64,000 bases of DNA, from NCBI GenBank assembly GCA_937943625.1, contig CALEAD010000032.1:62001-126000 (forward strand), in the 5' to 3' direction. Each line of letters opens with the position of its first letter. Positions within the stretch are counted from its first letter, which is position 1. The notes under the pieces were generated by a model. The model ran no database searches. It saw only the letters and a program-made list of their open reading frames with translations, and had not been told where the DNA came from. Origin of the DNA: an uncultured Anaerolineae bacterium. Lineage in GTDB: Bacteria; Chloroflexota; Anaerolineae; Promineifilales; Promineifilaceae. This document shows positions 42,288 through 50,322 of this stretch, in pieces. Made by a program: the position numbers and the translations under genes.

Positions 42288-42929
42288 TCAGCTCCCCAGG
42301 GCCAAAAAATCTCGTCCCATCAACCGGTCCTGAATCCGCGCCCAAATCTGATCCAGATGCGCGCCATTTTGTACATAATCCAGGTTATCCGTATTTACAA
42401 TCAAAACCGGGCTAAGGCTAAAGCTATTGGCCCAGGCATCATACATTGCATTCAGTTGCTGCAAATATGCTTCAGAAATTTCGCGTTCATAGTCACGCCC
42501 GCGCTGGGCAATGCGCCGTTTGAGCGTGGCTACAGAGGCTTGCAGATAAATGACCAGATCAGGTGGGGGCAGCAGCAGCGCCAGCGTCTGGTAAAGCTCA
42601 TAGTAGGCCCCCCAATCCCGCTGGCTCATGTATCCTTGTGTATGCAGGTTGCGCGCAAAAATTTCCGCATCTTCATAGACGCTGCGGTCTTGAATCGCTG
42701 AGCGCGGCTGCCGCAATAGCCGGTGATGCTGCTGCAAGCGGCGTGCCAGAAAAAACACCTGCGAATGAAAGCTCCAGCGCGGCATATCCTGGTAAAAATC
42801 AGCCAGGTAGGGGTTTTCCGTTACGGCCTCGTACACCGGTTCCCAGTGCAATCGCTGCGCCAGTAGCCCTACCAGGGTAGATTTTCCCACGCCAATGTTG
42901 CCGGCAATGGTGATGAAGTATTTGTTCAT
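42288..42929 (-). CDS. Deoxynucleoside kinase
   Basis: A 213-residue kinase that phosphorylates deoxynucleosides for salvage. The P-loop GNIGVGKST is at residues 10-18, the ERS-like motif appears as IQDRSVYEDAEIFA, and the lid Arg-rich segment LKRRIAQRGRDYE follows. The start at ATG 42929 places the P-loop correctly and overlaps the HlyIII gene by four bases. Specificity (dA/dG versus dC/T) cannot be read from the motifs. Confidence 0.92.
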   Translation of the reverse strand: MNKYFITIAGNIGVGKSTLVGLLAQRLHWEPVYEAVTENPYLADFYQDMPRWSFHSQVFFLARRLQQHHRLLRQPRSAIQDRSVYEDAEIFARNLHTQGYMSQRDWGAYYELYQTLALLLPPPDLVIYLQASVATLKRRIAQRGRDYEREISEAYLQQLNAMYDAWANSFSLSPVLIVNTDNLDYVQNGAHLDQIWARIQDRLMGRDFLALGS

Positions 42930-43594
42930 GAAAGCGTGACCAATGAAGAGACGGCAAAAAAGTGACAAAAGCTGCCGCCCAATACAAACAGGTGCCAGAT
43001 GGTGTGGTTATAAGGAATTTTCTTAATGGCGTAAAACAGCACGCCAATGGTATAGGTAATCCCTCCGGCTACCAGCCAGGTTATAGCGTGTGCGGGCATG
43101 GTTGCCAGCATCTGGCCAAAGGCTATTACGCACAGCCAGCCCATGGCCACATATGCCAGCGTCGAAACCACCTCCCATTTACCGATGAAAAACACCTTGA
43201 ACAAGATGCCCAGGATGGCAATGCCCCAGATGATGCCAAACAGTGTCCAGCCCAGCGGGCCACGCAGGGCCGTTAGCAAAAATGGGGTGTAGGTTCCGGC
43301 AATCAATAGAAAAATAGAGGAATGGTCAATGATGCGCAGAACGCGGCGCGCCTGAGGAATCTGGATGCTGTGGTAGAGGGTGGAGGCGGTGTAGAGAATG
43401 ATCAGGCTGGCGCCAAAGATGCTGAAGCTGACGATGTGCCAGACTGTGCCATAAAGCGCGGCCAGGGCAACCAGCACTGCCAGCCCGGCAATGCTAAGAA
43501 CAGCGCCCAACCCATGCGTAATGCCGTTGGCAATTTCTTCGCCCAGGGTAAAGTAATCGTTTACCTTTTTGTGGATATACTCTTTTGCGGTCAT
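42926..43594 (-). CDS. Hemolysin III/adiponectin-receptor (PAQR) family membrane protein
   Basis: A 222-residue protein with seven membrane segments. The family opens EEIANGITHGLGAVLSIAG, and the conserved zinc-site residues appear in YHSIQIPQARRVLRIIDHSSIFLLIAGTYTPF and the C-terminal NHTIWHLFVLGGSFCHFFAV. Bacterial members are linked to membrane homeostasis rather than proven hemolysis. ATG 43594 gives the usual N-terminus; the longer frame from 43708 adds an unlikely Cys-rich leader. Confidence 0.9.
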   Translation of the reverse strand: MTAKEYIHKKVNDYFTLGEEIANGITHGLGAVLSIAGLAVLVALAALYGTVWHIVSFSIFGASLIILYTASTLYHSIQIPQARRVLRIIDHSSIFLLIAGTYTPFLLTALRGPLGWTLFGIIWGIAILGILFKVFFIGKWEVVSTLAYVAMGWLCVIAFGQMLATMPAHAITWLVAGGITYTIGVLFYAIKKIPYNHTIWHLFVLGGSFCHFFAVSSLVTLS

Positions 43595-43714
43595 ATTGAT
43601 CAACCTCATTACTGGAGTCTGGCAGGAAACCCCGCTGACCTCTGATACTGTAATGCGATTTGCCGAATTGCACAACAGTGATGACAGACAAAAATACCAG
43701 TGTCCCACCTGTTG

Positions 43715-45019
43715 TTAAACAGTCTCCTGGCGTTGGGTGCAGCCCGCATTGGCCAGCGTTGCTTCGTAGACGCGCATCATGCGCCTAACAATGTGTTGCC
43801 AATCATACGTGATGGCGCAGTTGCGCGCACCCTGTGCCAGACGGGCGCGGTATGGCTCATCAGTAAGTAGTTGGTAGATGCACTCTGCCAATGCTTCGGG
43901 GTCGCGGGAGGGGACGTGCAGGCCGTTTACGCCATCTTGCACCAGAAAGGCTAACCCGCCTACTTCAGAAGCGATGACGGGCACGCCCATGGCCATGGCT
44001 TCCAGGGCGACCATGCCGAAGCTCTCGTAGTGGCTGGGCATGACGACCATTTCGGCAGCGGCGTAGTAGTTGGGCAGGATGTGCTGGTCTTTGGCGCCGA
44101 GGAAGGTGACAAATTCGTGAATGCCAAGTGATGTGCGCAGCTCTTTGAGGCGTGCCATTTCTTCATCGGGGTCGTCGCTCCAGGGGTCGCCACCGATGAT
44201 GGCGACGCAGGTGTTTTTGACGGCACCAGGATGGCGCTGATGGATGAGCGCCATGGCCAGCAGCAGGGTGTCTATGCCTTTGAGTGGCTCGATGCGGCCG
44301 GCAAAGAGGATGTTTTTGTCGGTGAGGGGAATGCCGATACGCTGTTTGGCGATTTCTTTAGGGATGGGCTGGAAGCGTTGCAGGTCTACGCCGGGGGGGA
44401 TGATGGCGACTTTGTTCATGTCGGCGTCGTAGAGCCAGTTGAGTTGTGCCTGCTCGGCGGGGGTGGCGGCAATGATGCGGTCGGCAATCTGGATGACGCG
44501 GTTTTCGCCGTCTATGCGTTCCTGGGGGGCGCGTTCGCTTTCGCTGCTGGCGATGCGGTTTTTCATGTGGCCGAGGGTGTGGAACATGTGGATGATGGGG
44601 ATGTAACGGCCGTTTCCTCCCCACGCCGTGCGTAGTTTCTCTGCCACCAACCCGGAGAGCCAGTAGTGGCTGTGGATCAGGTCGTATTCAATCCCTTCGG
44701 CGGCGGCAAACTGGCGCACGCCTGCGACAAACTCATCCAGGTAGGCCGTGATCTCTGACACGGGGATGGGGCGCTCTGGCCCGGCGGGGATGTGGATGAC
44801 GCGCCCGCCAAAACCCAGGTCGTGCATGACGCGGGGCACGCAGTCATCTTGTGAGCGGGTGAACACGTCTACCTGGATGCCCTGCCGGCCCAATTCGCGA
44901 CTGAAGTCGCGCACGTAGACGTTCATGCCGCCAGTTTTTTTGCCGCCCAGCATGGCTAGCGGGCAGGTGTGCACGCTGAGCATGGCAATACGGCGGATGG
45001 GAGGTGGGTTTGTATTCAA
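43715..45019 (-). CDS. MshA-like family 4 glycosyltransferase
   Basis: A 434-residue GT-B enzyme. MLSVHTCPLAMLGGKKTGGMNVYVRDFSREL resembles MshA/sucrose-phosphate-synthase-like transferases. Later come FAGRIEPLKGIDTLL and the donor E-x7-E region PSHYESFGMVALEAMAMGVPVIASEVGG. It uses a nucleotide sugar. Without mycothiol genes nearby, the acceptor could be inositol phosphate, fructose-6-phosphate or a glycolipid. Minus strand, 121 bases upstream of the HlyIII gene. Confidence 0.88.
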   Translation of the reverse strand: MNTNPPPIRRIAMLSVHTCPLAMLGGKKTGGMNVYVRDFSRELGRQGIQVDVFTRSQDDCVPRVMHDLGFGGRVIHIPAGPERPIPVSEITAYLDEFVAGVRQFAAAEGIEYDLIHSHYWLSGLVAEKLRTAWGGNGRYIPIIHMFHTLGHMKNRIASSESERAPQERIDGENRVIQIADRIIAATPAEQAQLNWLYDADMNKVAIIPPGVDLQRFQPIPKEIAKQRIGIPLTDKNILFAGRIEPLKGIDTLLLAMALIHQRHPGAVKNTCVAIIGGDPWSDDPDEEMARLKELRTSLGIHEFVTFLGAKDQHILPNYYAAAEMVVMPSHYESFGMVALEAMAMGVPVIASEVGGLAFLVQDGVNGLHVPSRDPEALAECIYQLLTDEPYRARLAQGARNCAITYDWQHIVRRMMRVYEATLANAGCTQRQETV

Positions 45020-45078
45020 GCGACCATTCCTTCTGGCTTGGGCAAGTAACAGCGGGTGCCTGGGCCTGTATCTGGCGC

Positions 45079-46071
45079 CTAACGCCCTATGTGCAACTTG
45101 TAGATCATGGTGTCGCGCGCGCCGAAGCGATATTTGTATGCCTCGCTGCCGCGCAAAAAGTCAAAGGTGGAACGGCCGTTGACGATAGCCCACTCAATTG
45201 CTTTGGCGGTTAGCACCTCGCCCAGGCTGAGGGTGCCAAAGGCTTCTGGGTCGAGACCAGAGTTGTAGACGAGCACCTGCCCGTTATAGTCGAAGTTAAA
45301 CAGGCCAGAGGCCTTTTTGCCATCTACCTCCATGAACATGAGCAGCAGCGTGCCGTCAGCCTGGGCTGCTTTGGCCGTGTCGTGAAAGACGGCGCGACGG
45401 CCGTTGTTGAGCCAGTCGCGCTTGGCCAGGGTGCTTTTACGTAGCAGGTTCAGGAATTCGTCAACGGCCGTTGTCACATCATCCTCTTGCCGCACAATGA
45501 CCAGCTTTGCTTCTGCGCCCTCGGCGCGGCGCAGCTTGCGCCGGATTTCACGCTTTTGCCTGGCGTCTAGCGATTCTAGGTACAGGTCAAAGTCGTTGGG
45601 CAGGTCAATGACAGGGCACACCTCGTGCACGCTTTCGCGAAAGCTGAGGCCGTGCTGTTGCGCCAGCACAGGCAGCAGTCCGCGCGTCGGCGAAGCCTGG
45701 GGCACGTTGCACAAATTGAGAGCGTGCCAGCCAGGCAGGTTAAGCAGGTGGGGGAAAACAGCTTTCCAGAACGGCCGTATCACGTCAGCGCGGGCAATGA
45801 CATCCAGGTAGTCTGTTTCCTCAACACAGCCATTAAAGTAGATGATGCCATCCACCAGATAGATGCACAACAGACCAGCCAGGCGGCCTGCCTGGTCACG
45901 CCCCACAAACGTGTGCAGCGTTGCTTCTGCCGGGTGCAAATGTGTCCACCAGGAGCGTTGATAGGCCAGGCGTTGAAAAGGCGTATTGGTCACGCTGGTA
46001 CGTGCCAGAATGTCCCATTCCGTGGCCAGTTGTGTAAATGCAACCTCTCCTATCAGATGTTGAATATTCAT
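45079..46071 (-). CDS. GNAT/FemAB-like acyltransferase (CelD/BcsL type)
   Basis: A 330-residue protein with two GNAT-like halves. The Acetyltransf_6 region includes DFDLYLESLDARQKREIRRKLRRAE, a typical basic helix, and LFNFDYNGQVLVYNSGLDPEAFGTLSLGEVL followed by FDFLRGSEAYKYRFG. Relatives acylate surface sugars or peptidoglycan precursors. The start ATG 46071 has AAAGGAAG upstream; the 11 extra codons are omitted. It lies 59 bases before the glycosyltransferase gene and may modify that product. Confidence 0.82.
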   Translation of the reverse strand: MNIQHLIGEVAFTQLATEWDILARTSVTNTPFQRLAYQRSWWTHLHPAEATLHTFVGRDQAGRLAGLLCIYLVDGIIYFNGCVEETDYLDVIARADVIRPFWKAVFPHLLNLPGWHALNLCNVPQASPTRGLLPVLAQQHGLSFRESVHEVCPVIDLPNDFDLYLESLDARQKREIRRKLRRAEGAEAKLVIVRQEDDVTTAVDEFLNLLRKSTLAKRDWLNNGRRAVFHDTAKAAQADGTLLLMFMEVDGKKASGLFNFDYNGQVLVYNSGLDPEAFGTLSLGEVLTAKAIEWAIVNGRSTFDFLRGSEAYKYRFGARDTMIYKLHIGR

Positions 46072-46129
46072 TTTCTTCCTTTGTGGGGTTGGGTCGGGCG
46101 ACACACAGGTTTAATTACTTGTTTGCTAC

Positions 46130-46163
46130 GCTGGCCGGTTACGCAGTGAGTGAACCGGCCAGC
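46130..46163. terminator. Strong hairpin after the EamA gene
   Basis: GCTGGCCGGTT (46130-46140) pairs exactly with AACCGGCCAGC (46153-46163), an 11-bp stem with a 12-base loop. No T run follows on the minus strand, so the terminator role is tentative. Confidence 0.5.
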
Positions 46164-46245
46164 CAATCCACGAACCCGCTCAACGTCTTCTAAAATTGTT
46201 GTCGAGTATAGCGCCTTTTTGCCCGGCATAACAGCTTCTCACAGG

Positions 46246-47238
46246 TTACTTTTTCAGTCGGAACTGCCAGAACAGCTTCCACCAATCTATGAATTTGGGC
46301 ACGTTGCGCTCGTAACGCACCAGCAATACGCTGATCAGTAGCACGGCTGCGCCTGCCCATTGCACCGGGGTGAGATGTTCGCTCAAAAGGAAAATTGCCA
46401 GGGCAATGCTGACGACCACTTCCAGGATGCCCAGCAGCGCCGTTTGAATGCTGCCCAGGTGCTTGACGCCCAGAAAGAGGGTGAGGCGCGACAGTCCGGT
46501 GGTCAGCCCCATGAGCAGAACTGCCTGCCAGCCTGCGGGGGAAACGGCCGTTAGTGGGGTGGGGTTAGTCAGCCAGGCGAGCGTCACTACCGTGGCCATT
46601 GCTGTCATGGCATACAGCGCCATGGTTGGCGCCGGAATGTCGTAGAGAATGCGCTGACTCAGCACAAGCTGGATGGCGTAAGTGAGGGCGGCCACAGCCA
46701 TCATCATCACACCCAGCCAGTCTGGCGTGCCCAGCCCCCCCTGGGTAAGAATATAAATGCCACCAATTGCCAGCGCCATGCGGAACAGGGTAAGCCAGGA
46801 GACACCCTGCCCGGCTAGGCGCAGCAGCGCCGTGACAAAAATCAGGTAAGTGATATTGATGAGTTGCCCCAGTGAGGCATCTATGCGCGTGAGGCTGCTA
46901 TAGTAGAAGAGGGAACCAATGCCGTTGATGGCGCCGGCCAGAAAGCTGCTGATGACGGCCGGACTGGAGCTGAGCAAGTATCGGCGACGAAAAAGCAAAA
47001 TGGCCGTCCATAGCAGCAGTGCCGCGAAGAGCGTGCGCAGGGCGACGACCGTCAGCACATCTACCCCGGCCGCATAGGCCAACTTGGCCAGAATCGGAAT
47101 GGTCCCCAGGAATAGGGGGGAAAGCAACGCCCAAAACAGGCCACGCCGCCAGTTTTGCGGGTTGTGCCTGATACTGCCTTGCTTTTCCCCGAATAAGCGA
47201 CTTATCCAATACGCTGGCGGAGGGGAGGAGTTGGGCAT
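46246..47238 (-). CDS. EamA/DMT-family permease
   Basis: A 330-residue protein with about ten membrane segments in two EamA repeats, preceded by a 30-residue cytoplasmic N-terminus. The first repeat holds LSPLFLGTIPILAKLAYAAGVDVLTVVALRTLF and the second GVMMMAVAALTYAIQLVLSQRIL. The C-terminal ERNVPKFIDWWKLFWQFRLKK is basic and lies inside. The substrate is unknown. Its start is eight bases after the histidine kinase stop, so read-through from the signalling operon is possible. Confidence 0.82.
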   Translation of the reverse strand: MPNSSPPPAYWISRLFGEKQGSIRHNPQNWRRGLFWALLSPLFLGTIPILAKLAYAAGVDVLTVVALRTLFAALLLWTAILLFRRRYLLSSSPAVISSFLAGAINGIGSLFYYSSLTRIDASLGQLINITYLIFVTALLRLAGQGVSWLTLFRMALAIGGIYILTQGGLGTPDWLGVMMMAVAALTYAIQLVLSQRILYDIPAPTMALYAMTAMATVVTLAWLTNPTPLTAVSPAGWQAVLLMGLTTGLSRLTLFLGVKHLGSIQTALLGILEVVVSIALAIFLLSEHLTPVQWAGAAVLLISVLLVRYERNVPKFIDWWKLFWQFRLKK

Positions 47239-47246
47239 GAAGCTGG

Positions 47247-48515
47247 TTATAGATTCGTTTGTTGGCTGGATTGCTTGATGGGTAGCAGAATATGGAACGT
47301 GCTGCCGGGTGGGTTTTCCAGATCGCGCCGCTTGCTTTCCACCCAGATACGCCCGTTGTGCGCTTCAACAATGCCGCGCGCAATAGCCAATCCCAGCCCC
47401 AACCCTCCCCCCTGGAAAGCGGATTTGCTCGTAGAGTGGTGCTGAATGGAGCCCAGCACATAAAATTGATCGAAAACACGCCGTTGTTCTTCAACCGGAA
47501 TGCCAATACCTGTGTCGCGCACAATCAAGTCTACCGCATCTCCCATCTTGCGCCCCACGATAAAGATTGAGCCGCCATCTGGAGTAAACTTGATTGCGTT
47601 GCCCACCACATTTTCAAGAACCACGCGAATTTTCTTACCATCCCCTTCAATGATCGGCAAAGCGTGCAAATTACCAACTTCCAGGGTGAGGTGACGCTGC
47701 TGGATGACCTGTTGCAGCTCTTCTGCCAAATCTTCGACAATGTCTGACAGGCGTACCGGGCCAAAAGCAAGCTCTAGATTGCCAGAAGCAATGCGCGAGA
47801 TGCTGATGATTTCGTTCACCACCTCGCGCATACGTGAAACGCCCATGTTCAGCCCATCGGCAATTCCTTTCACGGCCGTTACCGGCATCTGCCCGCTGTT
47901 GCTTTGCTTCACCTGTTCTTCCAACAGATGTGCGTAGCCACTGATCAACGTCAACGGCGTGCGCAGCTCATGCGAAACCAGCACGATGAAGTCGCTTTTC
48001 ATCTTGTCCAGCTCGCGCAGCCGCTTGTTCGCCCCTTCCAGCTCACGTATTTTGTTTTCTAGCCGCTCTACCAGATTTTGCGCATGTTTTTGTAGGTGGA
48101 TGTTGCGTTCCGATGCCGAAAGAGGCTCCACGCGCCCCTGCAAGTAATCCTTCACCTGTTGGGGAAACTCGGAGACGTTGATTGGCTTGGTGAGGAAGCC
48201 GGTGCAGCCAGCCGCCAGCGCCAACTCACGGCTGCCGGGACTGGTGTTGGCCGTTAGTGCCACAATCGGCGTATCAGAAAAGTTGGGCAGACTGCGCAGC
48301 CGCGTAGTAATTTCACGGCCGTCCATGTCTGGCAAATTAATATCCATGAGGATAAGCTGCGGCCGTTTGTCTCTTGCCAGGGCAATACCTTCCAGTCCGT
48401 TGCTGGCCACGTGAACGTCATAGCCACGACTGCCCAACACGCGCTGCACCAGGAGTCTGCTGGCGTTGTCATCCTCGATGTAGAGGATGGTTGCTTCGGG
48501 TTGTTCACTCATCAT
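47247..48515 (-). CDS. Hybrid response regulator/histidine kinase
   Basis: About 422 residues. The N-terminal receiver has YIEDDNASRLLVQRVL and phospho-Asp in LILMDINLPDMDG. A coiled coil follows, then HisKA with His in FIVLVSHELRTPLTL and an ATPase domain with N-box NVVGNAIKFTPDG, G1 DTGIGIP and G2 GLGLGLAI. There is no membrane segment. It is the last gene of the signalling operon and likely phosphorylates, or is phosphorylated by, the receivers encoded upstream. Start choice among GTG 48524, ATG 48515 and ATG 48512 is uncertain. Confidence 0.9.
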   Translation of the reverse strand: MMSEQPEATILYIEDDNASRLLVQRVLGSRGYDVHVASNGLEGIALARDKRPQLILMDINLPDMDGREITTRLRSLPNFSDTPIVALTANTSPGSRELALAAGCTGFLTKPINVSEFPQQVKDYLQGRVEPLSASERNIHLQKHAQNLVERLENKIRELEGANKRLRELDKMKSDFIVLVSHELRTPLTLISGYAHLLEEQVKQSNSGQMPVTAVKGIADGLNMGVSRMREVVNEIISISRIASGNLELAFGPVRLSDIVEDLAEELQQVIQQRHLTLEVGNLHALPIIEGDGKKIRVVLENVVGNAIKFTPDGGSIFIVGRKMGDAVDLIVRDTGIGIPVEEQRRVFDQFYVLGSIQHHSTSKSAFQGGGLGLGLAIARGIVEAHNGRIWVESKRRDLENPPGSTFHILLPIKQSSQQTNL

Positions 48516-48645
48516 TGCGCCCACTATTAATTGCCTTTACCCTGGTTTGTTTGCTTTAGCCGCCTGTTTTCGTTGTTTGGCATCTTTACGGCGTTCGTGT
48601 AAAAGCACAACGAGAATTTCGCGGCTAAATGCACGCCTCAGTCTG

Positions 48646-50322
48646 CTAGGGCAATGCCTGTTGGATGTCATTCAGCAGGTCGGAGTCCATAAACGCGCCC
48701 TTTTGTAGAAGCCCTTTGATTTTACCCCTTAACCGCTGGCTTTCAATAGCTGTTAGCTCCTTTGCGGTGATGACGATAATAGGGATGTGGCGCAAAGCAG
48801 GCTCTGTCTGCATGATTTCGATGATCTGGAAACCGTCCAGCCCAGGCATCATCAGGTCAAGGATGAGCAGGTTGGGGCGGCTGCGGCGAATGAGCGCCAG
48901 TCCACTTGCGCCATCGTATGCTTCTTCGATCAGAAATTCACCCTGGGCCTGTAAGATGCGACGAATCAGACGCGCCGAGTCGGGGTTGTCTTCGATGATG
49001 GCAATGCGTTTGACGCGTGCGTCTAGCTGCTCCAGCGCTGTAAGCAGGCCGTCGGAATGGCCATGTTTATCTTCTGGCTCTTTGACGGTCATATCGCGTG
49101 TGAAATGATCGCCGATAATTTGCTTTTCCACGGGGAAGGTGTGGCCGGAGCAGTTGATAACGACTACTTCATCGGCGCGAATCACCCCCTGGCGCACCAA
49201 CTTGAAGAGGCCGGCAAAGGTAACGGCCGTTGCCGGCTCCACGGAGATGCCATCCATTTCCGCAACCACGCGCAGCGCCTGAAATGCCTCTACATCGGTC
49301 ACGTCCAGGAAGTTGCCGCCATGCTGTTGCAGTAAGTCATAGAGCACCTCATACGCCTCACCTGGCATACCTGTGGCCAGGGTGATGATGTCTGTGGTTG
49401 GATGCGGCACGTTAACGGCCGTGCGGCAGCCTTGGGCAAAGGCCTGCACCATCGGCGCACAGCCACGCGGTTGGAACAGCCCCAGCTTTGGCATGCCCTG
49501 CACCAGCCCCATTTCGTTTAGCTCAGAAAACCCCTTCATTACACCAACCGGCCCCAGGCCACCGCTGACCGACTGCAAATACCATGCTGGCGCGCGCCAG
49601 GGAAAGCGGTTACCGTGCGCCAGCATGGGGTCTTCTCCGGCCAGGGCCGCACCTAGCTGTTCTGCTGTTTCAAAAGCTATCGTTTTCATTGCCTCTTTGG
49701 CGGCAAAACCTTTGATGCCCCGGTCGAGAAAAATCTGTTTCCGGGCGGCAAACTGGGCGGCAATCTCCTTCGTCTGGTCATACGTGCCGGTGACCTTGAT
49801 CACCTCTGCGCCAAACAATGAGACTTCGCGCATTTTCTCTACTGGCACGCCGCTGGGTACAAAAACCCAAACCTTGATGCCGGCGCGGGCGCAGTAAGCG
49901 GCGTAAGCTATGGCTACGTTGCCTGTAGAGGCTACGACCAGTTCGGTAATACCAGCTTCCTTCAGCACGCTGACGGCAATGGCCGCCTGGCGATCCTTAA
50001 AAGAACCGGTTGGCCCCTGGCGCTCATCTTTGATGTAAATGTGGCCATGCCCTAACATCAGTCCCAGGTTGTGCGCACGCAGCAAGGGAGACCATCCTTC
50101 ACCCATGGTGATGATGTGCTGGTCATCGCGCACGGGCAGCAAATCCCGATAGCGCCATAAATTTGCGCCATACTGCGCCACCTGTTGTTGCCACCCATTG
50201 AGTGCGCACAGATCATAAGCGGCGTCTAGCCAGCCGGCGCCACAAGCCGGGCAGGTGGGAATGGGGGTTGTATACGGCCGTTGCGCTCCACACGCCCGGC
50301 AAACAAGCGAAAATGTTCTCAT
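48646..50322 (-). CDS. Threonine-synthase-like PLP enzyme fused to a receiver domain
   Basis: 558 residues. A Cys4 rubredoxin-like ribbon (C8, C11, C24, C27) is followed by a fold-type II PLP domain with Lys109 in PTGSFKDRQ, the STGNVAIAYAAYCARAG phosphate loop and SGGLGPVGVMKGF. This is the layout of threonine synthase (O-phosphohomoserine to threonine). A receiver begins at about residue 437, with acidic pair IIEDN (444-445), phospho-Asp489 in LILDLMMPG and Lys521 in VITAKEL, all needed for phosphotransfer. The two are in one frame without a stop. It overlaps the GAF kinase upstream by four bases. Confidence 0.92.
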   Translation of the reverse strand: MRTFSLVCRACGAQRPYTTPIPTCPACGAGWLDAAYDLCALNGWQQQVAQYGANLWRYRDLLPVRDDQHIITMGEGWSPLLRAHNLGLMLGHGHIYIKDERQGPTGSFKDRQAAIAVSVLKEAGITELVVASTGNVAIAYAAYCARAGIKVWVFVPSGVPVEKMREVSLFGAEVIKVTGTYDQTKEIAAQFAARKQIFLDRGIKGFAAKEAMKTIAFETAEQLGAALAGEDPMLAHGNRFPWRAPAWYLQSVSGGLGPVGVMKGFSELNEMGLVQGMPKLGLFQPRGCAPMVQAFAQGCRTAVNVPHPTTDIITLATGMPGEAYEVLYDLLQQHGGNFLDVTDVEAFQALRVVAEMDGISVEPATAVTFAGLFKLVRQGVIRADEVVVINCSGHTFPVEKQIIGDHFTRDMTVKEPEDKHGHSDGLLTALEQLDARVKRIAIIEDNPDSARLIRRILQAQGEFLIEEAYDGASGLALIRRSRPNLLILDLMMPGLDGFQIIEIMQTEPALRHIPIIVITAKELTAIESQRLRGKIKGLLQKGAFMDSDLLNDIQQALP

